This document shows, piece after piece, positions 33,902 through 42,209 of a stretch of 64,000 nt of DNA. Source of the stretch: Limivivens sp034101475. GTDB lineage: Bacteria > Bacillota > Clostridia > Lachnospirales > Lachnospiraceae. Within the stretch, counting starts at the first letter, position 1; the number at the start of each line of letters is the position of its first letter. Below the pieces are notes generated by a model. The model worked only from the letters and a program-made list of their open reading frames with translations. It ran no database searches and was not told the origin of the DNA. Both the position numbers and the translations under genes were made by a program. The stretch lies in assembly GCA_034101475.1 (NCBI GenBank), contig JAXEJQ010000028.1, positions 5,308-69,307 on the forward strand, read 5' to 3'.

Positions 33902-35170
33902 TTAACGGAAAAATACTTTTGCAGCTTCAATCAGATATGCAGTATCTTTTACTCCGGCCGTTTCGTAGGGAGAATGCATGGCGAGCTGAGGAAGGCCGAT
34001 ATCTGCAGTATTCAGCGCTACCCGGGTGTTGGAAATATTTCCCAGAGTGGAACCGCCTGCCATATCGGAACGATTGGTAAAAATCTGCACCGGAACATCT
34101 GCCTGTCTGCAGAGATCCTGGAACATGGCGGCAGAGACGCCGTCCGTACAGTATTTCTGGGCGGCATTGAATTTCAGGACAATTCCGCCGTTCAGAACCG
34201 GACGGTTTACCGGATCCGCTTTATCGGTGTGGTTCGGGTGAAGAGCGTGGGCATTGTCTGCGGAAATCATGAAGCTTTTTGCAAGGTTGATCAGATAATC
34301 TTCCCGGGTCAGCCCCAAAGCGCTGTGAATCCGGGTAAGGGTATCATACAGGAAGGTGGAAGCTGCTCCCTGTCTGGTGCCGCTGCCCACCTCTTCGTTG
34401 TCGAAAACACAGTGCATTGCCAGGTGTTCCTGCCTTTCAGCCTGAAGAAAGCCCTGAAGGGAAGCGAAAGCGCACTGCAGATCATCCAGTCTGCCGCTGG
34501 AAAGATATTCGCCGGATGCGCCCCAGATGCTGCCTTCCTGGCGGTTGTACAGGAAGAGATCATGGCCCAGAATCTGATTTTCTGCAACACCTGCGGCATC
34601 TGCCACCTGCTTCAGAAAGGTTCCTTTGGCAGTGATATCACCATACAGAGGAAGGAGATCTTTCTGAGCGTTGTATTCGTAACCGCTGTTCACTTCCCGG
34701 TTCATATGGATGGCAAGATTTGGAATCAGAACCAGATCCCGGTCCAGATTGACCAGCTTTGTGACAAAACGGTGATTCTCCCTGATAATGACACGGCCTG
34801 CCACAGAAAGGGGACGGTCAAACCAGGGAGCACAGAGCATTCCGCCGTAACGTTCCACATTCAGTTTGACATATTGATTTTCCACGGCTATTTCCGGATT
34901 TTCCTTGATTTTAAAAGCGGGAGAGTCACTGTGGCTGGCGAGAATCCGAAAGCCGCAGATACCAGATGACGGGATGGAAAAGGCAATCAGAGAAGAATCA
35001 TTCCGGGTCACCACATAATTGCCTCCCGGGATCAGATTCCATTTCTCATCTTCCCGGATTTCCGTAAAGCCCTGATTCAGAAGGTGATCTTTCATCGTCT
35101 GGACAGCGTGAAAGCAGGTAGGGCTGTTTTTCAGAAAAGTTAACAGATCTATTGCGGTTTGATGATACAT
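33902..35170 (-). CDS. M18 family aminopeptidase
   Basis: The 422-residue protein is a dinuclear zinc aminopeptidase of the M18 (aspartyl aminopeptidase) family. It has the first metal site in ILASHSDSPAFKI (about residues 76-88), the catalytic and metal glutamates in CVFDNEEVGSGTRQGA (about 255-270), and further ligands in MISADNAHALHPNH (about 290-303) and the C-terminal MHSPYETAGVKD. It removes N-terminal, usually acidic, residues from peptides in the cytoplasm. It stands alone; upstream lies repeat R1 copy B. Confidence 0.93.
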   Translation of the reverse strand: MYHQTAIDLLTFLKNSPTCFHAVQTMKDHLLNQGFTEIREDEKWNLIPGGNYVVTRNDSSLIAFSIPSSGICGFRILASHSDSPAFKIKENPEIAVENQYVKLNVERYGGMLCAPWFDRPLSVAGRVIIRENHRFVTKLVNLDRDLVLIPNLAIHMNREVNSGYEYNAQKDLLPLYGDITAKGTFLKQVADAAGVAENQILGHDLFLYNRQEGSIWGASGEYLSSGRLDDLQCAFASLQGFLQAERQEHLAMHCVFDNEEVGSGTRQGAASTFLYDTLTRIHSALGLTREDYLINLAKSFMISADNAHALHPNHTDKADPVNRPVLNGGIVLKFNAAQKYCTDGVSAAMFQDLCRQADVPVQIFTNRSDMAGGSTLGNISNTRVALNTADIGLPQLAMHSPYETAGVKDTAYLIEAAKVFFR

Positions 35171-35179
35171 AATATGCCT

Positions 35180-35300
35180 CCATGCTCATTTTTCAATGAA
35201 AAATGGCTTCTTGCTCATGTTTTGCGGGTCCCATAGACATAAAAATACCTGCAAGCATGTATTTTTATGTCCATTTGCCCCTTGGCTCATTTTATAATGC
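35180..35300 (+). repeat. Intergenic hairpin repeat R1, copy B
   Basis: The stem 35233-35248 pairs with 35259-35274 (one A-C mismatch), around loop CTGCAAGCAT. The left flank (GCTTCTTGCTCATGTTTTGC) and right flank (TTGGCTCATTTTATAATG) match copy A at 5385-5496 and the reversed copy C at 49628-49700. It fills the gap between the divergent aminopeptidase and kinase genes. Confidence 0.75.
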
Positions 35301-35459
35301 GGGGCAGGATGTGTCAAGTGGCGGCCCCTGCCTGAATGTTTTTAGCAGGAGACTTGTGAAAAAGAGAGAAAAATGTGTGGCATTTCCATGGGAGTATTGA
35401 TATAATCACAATAGAGTGGGCAGTGCCCGGAAAACAAAGGTAACAGGAGGAAGTATTTT

Positions 35460-37058
35460 ATGGGAATGGAAGCAAAGGAACTGATCCAAAACGGACAGGC
35501 AGTTCTGGGAATTGAATTCGGTTCCACCAGAATTAAAGGGGTTCTGATTGATGAGAAGCATGAGGTGATTGCCTCCGGAAGCCATGATTGGGAAAATCGT
35601 CTGGAAAATAATATCTGGACCTACAGTCTGGAGGATATCTGGACCGGTCTGCAGCATTGCTATCAGGATCTGGCAGAAAATGTAAAGAAAACCTACGGCG
35701 TTGCCATTGAAAAGCTGGCAGCCATCGGCTTCAGCGGTATGATGCACGGATATATGGCCTTTAATGAAGCGGATGAGCTTCTGGTGCCGTTTCGTACCTG
35801 GAGAAATACGATTACGGAGGAAGCATCAGAAAAGCTGACAGAGCTTTTCCGGTATCATATTCCCCAGAGATGGAGCATTGCTCATCTGTATCAGGCCATT
35901 CTGAACGGCGAGGAGCATGTGAAGGATGTGCGCTTCTTTACCACTCTGGCGGGCTATATTCACTGGAAAATGACGGGGAAAAAGGTACTGGGTGTCGGCG
36001 AGGCCTCCGGTATGTTTCCCATTGATATTGAAACGGCGAAATTTAACACCCGAATGATCGGGCAGTTTGATGAAGCGATTGCTTCCCGAGGATTTCCGTG
36101 GAAGCTGGCCGAGATCCTGCCCCAGGTGCTGGTGGCTGGTGAGGATGCGGGCGCGCTGACAGAGGAAGGCGCCAGACTTCTGGATCCCACCGGAACTCTG
36201 CAGGCAGGCATTCCCATGTGTCCGCCGGAAGGCGATGCCGGGACAGGCATGGCTGCTACAAACAGTGTGGCCAGACGTACCGGAAACGTTTCGGCCGGAC
36301 CCTCGGTATTTGGTATGGTGGTTCTGGAAAAGGAGCTTTCCAAAGTCTATCCGGAGATTGACCTGGTTACTACGCCGGCAGGAGATCTTGTGGCCATGGT
36401 TCACTGCAACAACTGTACCTCTGATCTGAATGCCTGGGTGGGCCTGTTTAAGGAATTCGCGGAAGCGTTCGGCATGGAAGTGGACATGACAAAGCTGTTT
36501 GGAACGCTGTACAACAAGGCTCTGGAGGGAGATCCGGACTGCGGAGGTCTGTTAGCCTACAACTACTTCTCGGGGGAACATATCACAGGTTTCGAAGCGG
36601 GACGTCCGCTTTTCGTGAGAACACCGGACAGCAGATTTAACCTGGCGAATTTTATGCGGGTTCATCTGTGCACCTCTCTGGGAGCGCTGAAAACAGGTCT
36701 GGATATTCTGTTCAAGCAGGAACAGGTTCAGATGGATGAAATGCTGGGACACGGCGGTCTGTTTAAGACAAAGGGTGTGGGTCAGAGACTTCTGGCAGGT
36801 GCTATCAATGTTCCGGTATCGGTGATGGAGACTGCAGGAGAAGGCGGCGCCTGGGGAATTGCCCTGCTGGCAGCCTACATGATCCGCAAAGGCGAACAGG
36901 AGACCCTGGATGGTTATCTGGCAGAAAAGGTATTTGCCGGAAAGACAGGAACCAAACTGGATCCGGATCCCGAAGATGTGAAAGGTTTTGATGAATTTAT
37001 TAAGCGCTATATCGGTGGTCTGCCCATTGAGCGTGCAGCTGTTGACAGCCTGAAATAA
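35460..37058 (+). CDS. FGGY-family carbohydrate kinase, probable L-ribulokinase
   Basis: The 532-residue protein is an FGGY kinase: the first phosphate loop is LGIEFGSTRIKGVLID (about residues 16-31), GFSGMMHGYM lies near 92, and the C-terminal ATP loop is METAGEGGAWGIALLA (about 458-473). It is longer than typical xylulokinases and resembles the clostridial xylulose/ribulose kinase branch. The araD gene directly downstream suggests it phosphorylates L-ribulose; xylulose or another ketose cannot be excluded. Ribosome site AGGAGG precedes the ATG. A TATAAT lies at 35398-35403 but its -35 is poor. Confidence 0.87.
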   Translation: MGMEAKELIQNGQAVLGIEFGSTRIKGVLIDEKHEVIASGSHDWENRLENNIWTYSLEDIWTGLQHCYQDLAENVKKTYGVAIEKLAAIGFSGMMHGYMAFNEADELLVPFRTWRNTITEEASEKLTELFRYHIPQRWSIAHLYQAILNGEEHVKDVRFFTTLAGYIHWKMTGKKVLGVGEASGMFPIDIETAKFNTRMIGQFDEAIASRGFPWKLAEILPQVLVAGEDAGALTEEGARLLDPTGTLQAGIPMCPPEGDAGTGMAATNSVARRTGNVSAGPSVFGMVVLEKELSKVYPEIDLVTTPAGDLVAMVHCNNCTSDLNAWVGLFKEFAEAFGMEVDMTKLFGTLYNKALEGDPDCGGLLAYNYFSGEHITGFEAGRPLFVRTPDSRFNLANFMRVHLCTSLGALKTGLDILFKQEQVQMDEMLGHGGLFKTKGVGQRLLAGAINVPVSVMETAGEGGAWGIALLAAYMIRKGEQETLDGYLAEKVFAGKTGTKLDPDPEDVKGFDEFIKRYIGGLPIERAAVDSLK

Positions 37059-37172
37059 GAAGAATGGTACCGGGCGAAGATGGCTCTGTTCCCTGAAAAA
37101 CGCGGCAGAATGTCTGCCGTTGGAAAACCTTACAAAGCGGCTGCTCTATGATTCGTTTATAAGGAGAAAAAT

Positions 37173-37871
37173 ATGTTAGAAGAGTTAAAACAGAAAGTTT
37201 ATGAAGCAAATATGGATCTGCCCCGCTACGGTCTTGTGACCTTTACCTGGGGCAATGTCAGCGCCATTGACCGGGAAACCGGCCTGTTTGTCATCAAGCC
37301 CAGTGGCGTGGACTATGACAAACTGACTCCGGAGGATATGGTGGTGGTAAATCTGCAGGGCGAAAAAGTGGAGGGACGATACAATCCTTCCTCTGACACC
37401 CCCACTCATGTGGAGCTGTACAAAGCCTTTCCGAAGATTGGCGGCATTGTTCATACCCATTCTTCCTGGGCGACGAGCTGGGCACAGTCCGGACGCTCCA
37501 TTCCGTGTTATGGAACCACCCATGCGGATTACATTTACGGAGAGGTTCCATGCCTGCGCTGCCTGACAAAGGAGGAGATCGAGGGTGCCTACGAGACAAA
37601 TACCGGTCTTCTGATTGCTGATTATTTTAAGGATAAGGACTATGAAGCGGTTCCGGCGGTTCTGTGCAAAAACCACGGCCCCTTTACCTGGGGCAAGGAC
37701 GCCCATGAGGCGGTACATAATGCCGTGGTTCTGGAGGAAGTGGCGAAAATGGCCGCCCGCTGTGAAAGCATTCATCCGCAGGTGCAGCCTGCGCCTCAGG
37801 AACTGCAGGATAAGCATTATTACAGGAAGCATGGGGCCAATGCGTACTATGGTCAGGGGAATCGTTTATGA
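37173..37871 (+). CDS. araD: L-ribulose-5-phosphate 4-epimerase
   Basis: The 232-residue class II aldolase-fold enzyme has zinc ligands in VHTHSSWA (about residues 94-101) and NHGPFTWG (about 169-176), and the substrate loop FTWGNVSAID near 24. It converts L-ribulose 5-phosphate to D-xylulose 5-phosphate. Length fits AraD. It follows the FGGY kinase by 114 bases, a stretch containing a short hairpin (CGGCAGA ATG TCTGCCG) without T tract. No araA isomerase is in the window. Its stop overlaps the start of the following remnant gene (ATGA). Confidence 0.93.
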   Translation: MLEELKQKVYEANMDLPRYGLVTFTWGNVSAIDRETGLFVIKPSGVDYDKLTPEDMVVVNLQGEKVEGRYNPSSDTPTHVELYKAFPKIGGIVHTHSSWATSWAQSGRSIPCYGTTHADYIYGEVPCLRCLTKEEIEGAYETNTGLLIADYFKDKDYEAVPAVLCKNHGPFTWGKDAHEAVHNAVVLEEVAKMAARCESIHPQVQPAPQELQDKHYYRKHGANAYYGQGNRL

Positions 37872-38076
37872 AAAAGAAATGGAAACGCTTCCGTGTTTTT
37901 GGAATCTTTGTCCCTCCGGCGGCCATGGCTGGGTGGAGATCAATGGAAAGGTTTACGATCCGGACTGGGCGCTTGTCAGCAAAGTGGATTCCTATTTTGG
38001 AATGTCCTATGATTTAAGCGGTGTGAACGGAAGGCCGAACTATAAGGCAAACAGATATTATACCGTCAAAATTTAA
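37868..38076 (+). pseudogene. Remnant of a transglutaminase-like gene (start and end kept, middle lost)
   Basis: An ATG at 37868 with a good AGGGGAA site overlaps the araD stop and reads MKKKWKRFRVFGIFV, a normal start for an exported or membrane protein. From about 37910 the recognisable protein continues in another frame: GGHGWVEINGKVYDPDWALV, then SKVDSYFGMSYDLSGVNG and YKANRYYTVKI, stop at 38076. That is the end of a transglutaminase-like domain with its catalytic His and Asp. The catalytic Cys part is missing. The best reading is an internal deletion that shifted the frame. A perfect terminator follows, as for a once-working gene. Confidence 0.7.
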
Positions 38077-38087
38077 AGAGATTTCTG

Positions 38088-38124
38088 ATACAGCGGCAAA
38101 CTTCGGGTCTGCCGCTGTATTTTG
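38088..38124 (+). terminator. Terminator after the araD/remnant operon, with an overlapping palindrome
   Basis: ATACAGCGGCA (38088-38098) pairs perfectly with TGCCGCTGTAT (38110-38120), followed by TTTTGC. The right arm can instead pair with GTACAGCGGC (38135-38144), giving a second hairpin centred on TGCA that excludes the first. Confidence 0.8.
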
Positions 38125-38148
38125 CTGCAGCAAAGTACAGCGGCGCGG

Positions 38149-38607
38149 TTACTGGGGAGCAACCGTTCCTTCCGCTTTTTCAAGAGCCTGACGGATTGCC
38201 TTCAGCAGCACCTGGGAGGTGTACTGGCTGCCGGAATCACAGGTAATGTTTTCCAGAGACTGCTTTTCGCAGATCTGTCCGGAAAGGCTTTCCATGGCAG
38301 GTTCCATCAGCGGATACATGGTGGTAACGGCTTCGTTTAAATTTACCAGGCGGATGCCGTTGATATGATCCCCGTCTACGGTGACTTCCACATCCACGGC
38401 CTGATCTCCCAGACTGACAGGGGTTGTATAGACACCAGGTGTATATCTGGTGCTGGTAATGGGAGTCTGGCGCCGGGAGGACTGCTTCTTCCCGGGCAGA
38501 AACATGAATGCCAGCAGCACGATCAGGACGATGGCAAGGGCCGCAAAGATTCCTGTGTAAATCAGCTCACGCTTTTTCAGCACAACAATTCTCGTCTTTT
38601 TTGCCAC
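38149..38607 (-). CDS. Membrane-anchored FMN_bind-like domain protein with altered flavin motif
   Basis: The 152-residue protein has one membrane helix (about residues 14-37) and a small outer domain shaped like FMN_bind: YTPGVYTTPV, then VDVEVTVDGDHINGIRLVNL, then SGSQYTSQVLLKAIRQAL. FMN_bind proteins carry a SGAT motif whose threonine takes FMN from the ApbE transferase. Here the matching stretch is SGSQYTS, so the acceptor threonine is replaced by glutamine. It may be a non-flavinylated relative with a structural or binding role. The assignment rests on pattern only. Confidence 0.6.
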   Translation of the reverse strand: MAKKTRIVVLKKRELIYTGIFAALAIVLIVLLAFMFLPGKKQSSRRQTPITSTRYTPGVYTTPVSLGDQAVDVEVTVDGDHINGIRLVNLNEAVTTMYPLMEPAMESLSGQICEKQSLENITCDSGSQYTSQVLLKAIRQALEKAEGTVAPQ

Positions 38608-38739
38608 TTTGGCTTCCTCACAGTTTTCCTTTTTTACAGTTTATGAGCAGACAAAGAAAATATGTGCAGTGTCAGCAGAGGTTTTCCTTTCATTTCGTCT
38701 TTGCAGCACTGCTTTATCATGGACAGATGCGCCTGCTGA

Positions 38740-38768
38740 TTTACAAAAAAAGGAAAAAATGATATGAT
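38740..38768 (+). promoter_or_regulatory. Promoter for the GGDEF/EAL gene
   Basis: TTTACA (38740-38745) and TATGAT (38763-38768) are exactly 17 bases apart, the spacer being almost all A and G. The start codon is 50 bases downstream. Confidence 0.65.
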
Positions 38769-38818
38769 AAATACAGCAAAAAGTGGACGGAAACAAAACC
38801 AGGAAAGGAAATTTTTAC

Positions 38819-41605
38819 ATGCCGAATAAAGAATATAGAGAGCCGGGCAGCTTTATCAGCAGCAATGCGGATGTGAAAAAGCTTGCTGCGGTGCTGAAAA
38901 AGAATGGCGTCGCGGTTTTTGAATACCTCCTGAAGGAGGACAGGCTGATCGTATACGATGAAGAATTGAAAATAGAACGTGAAATTTCCGGTTATTTGGC
39001 TTATCTGGAAAAGAACACGAAGATTCATCCGGAGGATCGTTGGAAAGCCATTGCATTTTATCAGGGCAGGTTCCGGGAGCCGGTGGAAGTCCGGGTGATG
39101 GAAGAGGACGGACGGGTGAAGCGTGTGGTGATCAGCGCGGTTCTGATGAAGGATGAGGAAGATGGGTCGGATTATCTGCTCTGCAGTTCGAAGAATGTGA
39201 CGGAGGATAAAGTGCGGGAGGAGCTTCTGGAGGATCAGGCCAGGAAGGACCCGCTGACAGGCCTTTATAACCGGTTTGCAGGTAAGGAGCTCATTGACGA
39301 TTATCTGAATAATAAAAATCCTTACGCATCCTGCGGCCTGATGGTGATTGATATCGATTACTTTAAAAATGTCAACGACTCCTATGGTCACCTGTTCGGG
39401 GATACGGTTTTAAAGGAGCTTTCTCAGCTTTTAAGGCTGATTTTCGATAAAAAAGACATTCTGATGCGCGCAGGCGGGGACGAATTCGTGGTTCTGGTAA
39501 AGGACATCGGCCATCAGGCGCTGGTGAAAAAAGCCATGCAGCTGGTGAAAGCAGTCAGGAGGCTGACATTTCCTGAAACCGGGTATTCCATGACCTGCAG
39601 TGTCGGTGTCTGTTTCCTGCCGGAAAATGTCTCCGGATATAATTATGAACAGCTGTTTGAGAATGCGGACTGGGCGTTATACCGGGCAAAGGAGAACGGA
39701 CGGAACCGTTACATTTTCTGTGATAATCTTCAGAGGTTTGAGTTTGCTTTCCCGGAGGAAGGCAGGTACCATGCGGATCTGGATGCACGGTATTTCCACA
39801 ATGATATTGTATCCACCGCTTTTGAAATCTTTGAGAAAATGAACAGCTTTGACGCTGCCGTCGACTGTCTGCTGGAGGTGATCGGCATCCGGTTGGGACT
39901 GGACCGTATTACCATCATCCGGACGGATATCAAGGAAAAAAATACAAGGCGCCAGTATCAGTGGCGGAGTCCCAGGGCACCGGAGGCGCTGGCAGGGAAA
40001 GGGAGCTTCAAAAAGGAGGATTTTCTGACACTGTTTCACAGCTATGACGAATATGGAACCACAGTTCTGCATTATGATGATCTGGGAATGTATTCGAAGG
40101 AAGCAGCGGAGCTTCTGATGCAGGGAGAAGCCAAAACGGTGGTTTATGCGGCTATGTACTGTGAAGGAAGGTATACTGGAGCCATTTCTTATGTGGTATG
40201 CGGACAGAAACGCTTCTGGTCCAAGCAGAACCGGCGTCAGCTGGGTGAGGTGACAAAAATTATTTCTGCTCATCTGGCGAAAAATCAGGCTATGAATGCA
40301 TCATGGCAGGGTACACTGTCTGCTCCGGGTTATGATTCCCTGACCGGGCTGCTGGCGTTTCCCAGATTCCGGGAGGAAGTGGAACGGATTATTGTGGGCG
40401 GTTATGCGGAGAACCATGTGATCGTGTACAGTGATTTTGAGGACTTTAAATATTTTAATCGAAAATACGGATATGCAGAGGGGGATTTGCTTCTGCGGGA
40501 ATTCAGCAATTATATTATCAGCATCATGGAGGATACGCAGGAGGCCTATTTTACCAGGGTGGTAGCGGATCAGTTTGTTCTGTTCCGCCCCTATCCTAAG
40601 GAGAGACTGGAAGAGGCGGAAGAGAAAGTAGCGGCGGTCAACCGGGAGTTTATCCGGCAGATGAGTCAGCGCTTTCCGGAATCCAGGCTTCGGATCCGGA
40701 GTGGGATTTATCCGATTTCAACGGAATGTACCAGTGTGTCGGAAGCCATTGACGCGGCCAATTATGCCCGCAGGCAGATTTCAGATACGGAGGAGCTTTC
40801 GGTGAAGCTGTATGATGAGGGGCTGGCCCGCAGGCAGATGCTGGAGGATGAAATCATCAACGGAACGGACGATGCACTGCAGAAGCATCAGTTCCAGATT
40901 TATCTGCAGCCCCGGATTTCCATGGAGAATTTTCAGGTGATCGGAGCGGAGGCACTGGTGAGATGGCAGAGAAAGGACGGTTCCGTAGTGGGACCCAGCA
41001 AATTCATTTCCGTGTATGAAGGAAACGGAAGGATTGTGGATCTGGACTTTTTCGTATTCGAACAGGTAGCCGCGTTTCTGGCGAAAAACAACCGGCTGGG
41101 CAGGCGGCAGCTGCCTGTTTCGGTAAATGCTTCGATTCTTCATGCAAAAAAGGCGGATACGATGGAGCGATACCTTGGGATTCTGGAAAAATACGGGGTG
41201 GATGCTTCCCTGCTGGAAATTGAACTGACAGAGACTGCCACTGTATCGAATTATGAAAAAGTGAAATGTCTGTTTGAGCTTTTTCGGAAAGCCGGTTTCC
41301 GGACCGCCATGGACGACTTTGGCGCAGGTTATTCGGTTCTGAATACCATTGTGGATATCCCGGTGGACACGGTTAAGCTTGATCGGGAAGTCCTCCTGAA
41401 CTGTGAAGCGGGGGAGCGGGGAATTTATTTCCTGAATCAGATTATTGCCATGGTAAAGGGGCTGGGCTACCATGTGGTCTGCGAGGGAGTGGAAACGGAA
41501 AAACAGGTGGAGATTCTGAAAAACGCAGGCTGCCAGGAGATGCAGGGCTATTATTTTGCCAGACCCATGACGATAGAGGAATATGAAAAACTGGTATATC
41601 AGTGA
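38819..41605 (+). CDS. Cyclic di-GMP signalling protein: PAS-like, GGDEF, degenerate GGDEF, EAL
   Basis: The 928-residue cytoplasmic protein has a PAS-like sensor (about 20-125) and a diguanylate cyclase domain with intact RAGGDEF (GGDEF at about 220-224) but no RxxD inhibitory site. A GAF-like middle follows (about 290-480), then a second, degenerate GGDEF domain (about 500-640, VVADQF in place of GGDEF). The EAL domain has EALVRW (about 710), ELTET, DDFGAGYS and EGVET. The active residues of both the first GGDEF and the EAL are present, so it could make and break c-di-GMP. The ATG at 38819 follows AGGAAAGGA; the GTG at 38783 is upstream of that site. Confidence 0.9.
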   Translation: MPNKEYREPGSFISSNADVKKLAAVLKKNGVAVFEYLLKEDRLIVYDEELKIEREISGYLAYLEKNTKIHPEDRWKAIAFYQGRFREPVEVRVMEEDGRVKRVVISAVLMKDEEDGSDYLLCSSKNVTEDKVREELLEDQARKDPLTGLYNRFAGKELIDDYLNNKNPYASCGLMVIDIDYFKNVNDSYGHLFGDTVLKELSQLLRLIFDKKDILMRAGGDEFVVLVKDIGHQALVKKAMQLVKAVRRLTFPETGYSMTCSVGVCFLPENVSGYNYEQLFENADWALYRAKENGRNRYIFCDNLQRFEFAFPEEGRYHADLDARYFHNDIVSTAFEIFEKMNSFDAAVDCLLEVIGIRLGLDRITIIRTDIKEKNTRRQYQWRSPRAPEALAGKGSFKKEDFLTLFHSYDEYGTTVLHYDDLGMYSKEAAELLMQGEAKTVVYAAMYCEGRYTGAISYVVCGQKRFWSKQNRRQLGEVTKIISAHLAKNQAMNASWQGTLSAPGYDSLTGLLAFPRFREEVERIIVGGYAENHVIVYSDFEDFKYFNRKYGYAEGDLLLREFSNYIISIMEDTQEAYFTRVVADQFVLFRPYPKERLEEAEEKVAAVNREFIRQMSQRFPESRLRIRSGIYPISTECTSVSEAIDAANYARRQISDTEELSVKLYDEGLARRQMLEDEIINGTDDALQKHQFQIYLQPRISMENFQVIGAEALVRWQRKDGSVVGPSKFISVYEGNGRIVDLDFFVFEQVAAFLAKNNRLGRRQLPVSVNASILHAKKADTMERYLGILEKYGVDASLLEIELTETATVSNYEKVKCLFELFRKAGFRTAMDDFGAGYSVLNTIVDIPVDTVKLDREVLLNCEAGERGIYFLNQIIAMVKGLGYHVVCEGVETEKQVEILKNAGCQEMQGYYFARPMTIEEYEKLVYQ

Positions 41606-41734
41606 CAGGTGTGAATCCGGAAGAAAAAGAATGACTGCGCATTTGCAAGAAAAAAGATTGCTTCGCGTATCCCAAAAAAAGACATCCAGAAAAGAGATGG
41701 TTACTGGACAGGAGATCAGACAGCGGTGGCTGGA

Positions 41735-41980
41735 TTATTCAGTACAGCCTAAAAGCCAGTAAATGTCAACATTCAGAATCTTTGAAAAGATCAGAAGCTC
41801 ATAGTCGGTAACAAAACGTTCCTGATTTTCAATCCGGCTGATTACCTTCTGGGAAATTTCGACATTTTCTACCTGCATTTTTGCGGCCAGGGCTTCCTGA
41901 GAAAGTCCCCGTTTCAGGCGTGCGGCTTTCAGGCGGGGGCCGATGAGATTCGGCTTGCCGGAATAGCTGTAGATTTTCAT
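41735..41980 (-). CDS. XRE-family helix-turn-helix regulator
   Basis: The 81-residue protein is a lone Cro/CI-type domain: LKAARLKRGLSQEALAAKM (helix-turn-helix, about residues 14-32), then ISQKVISRIENQERFVTDYELLIFSKILNVDIYWLLG. The ATG at 41980 is preceded by GAGGTG; the GTG that would add three residues is part of that site. No target operator is evident. It may control itself or the adjacent ABC exporter; context alone does not decide. Confidence 0.88.
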   Translation of the reverse strand: MKIYSYSGKPNLIGPRLKAARLKRGLSQEALAAKMQVENVEISQKVISRIENQERFVTDYELLIFSKILNVDIYWLLGCTE

Positions 41981-42144
41981 GAATGTCACCTCAATGGTAA
42001 CTTTTCCGTTTCGGGAAAGGATTCCCTACCCTTCTCCGGGAGTTGGGGAAAGGAATGAACAGTTACATATCCTTGACAGTAACATGGAAAAAATGAATTG
42101 ATACCTTAAAGATGACTAACAGATAAGAAATTGAAGAGCGCGAA

Positions 42145-42187
42145 GAAAAAGACGGCGGCAAGGGAATTCTATTTCCCTGCCGCCGTC
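42145..42187 (-). terminator. Terminator of the MarR-ABC exporter operon
   Basis: A stem of about 15 pairs (GACGGCGGC..GGGAA at 42151-42166 with TTTCCCTGCCGCCGTC at 42172-42187, one bulge) is followed on the minus strand by TTTTTCTTC. Confidence 0.85.
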
Positions 42188-42209
42188 CGCTGTGTTTGAT
42201 GATCCGGAA

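Noticed and set aside
33707..34969. Plus-strand frame of 420 codons
   Set aside because: Most of it is antisense to the well-supported M18 aminopeptidase, and there is no ribosome site before its start.
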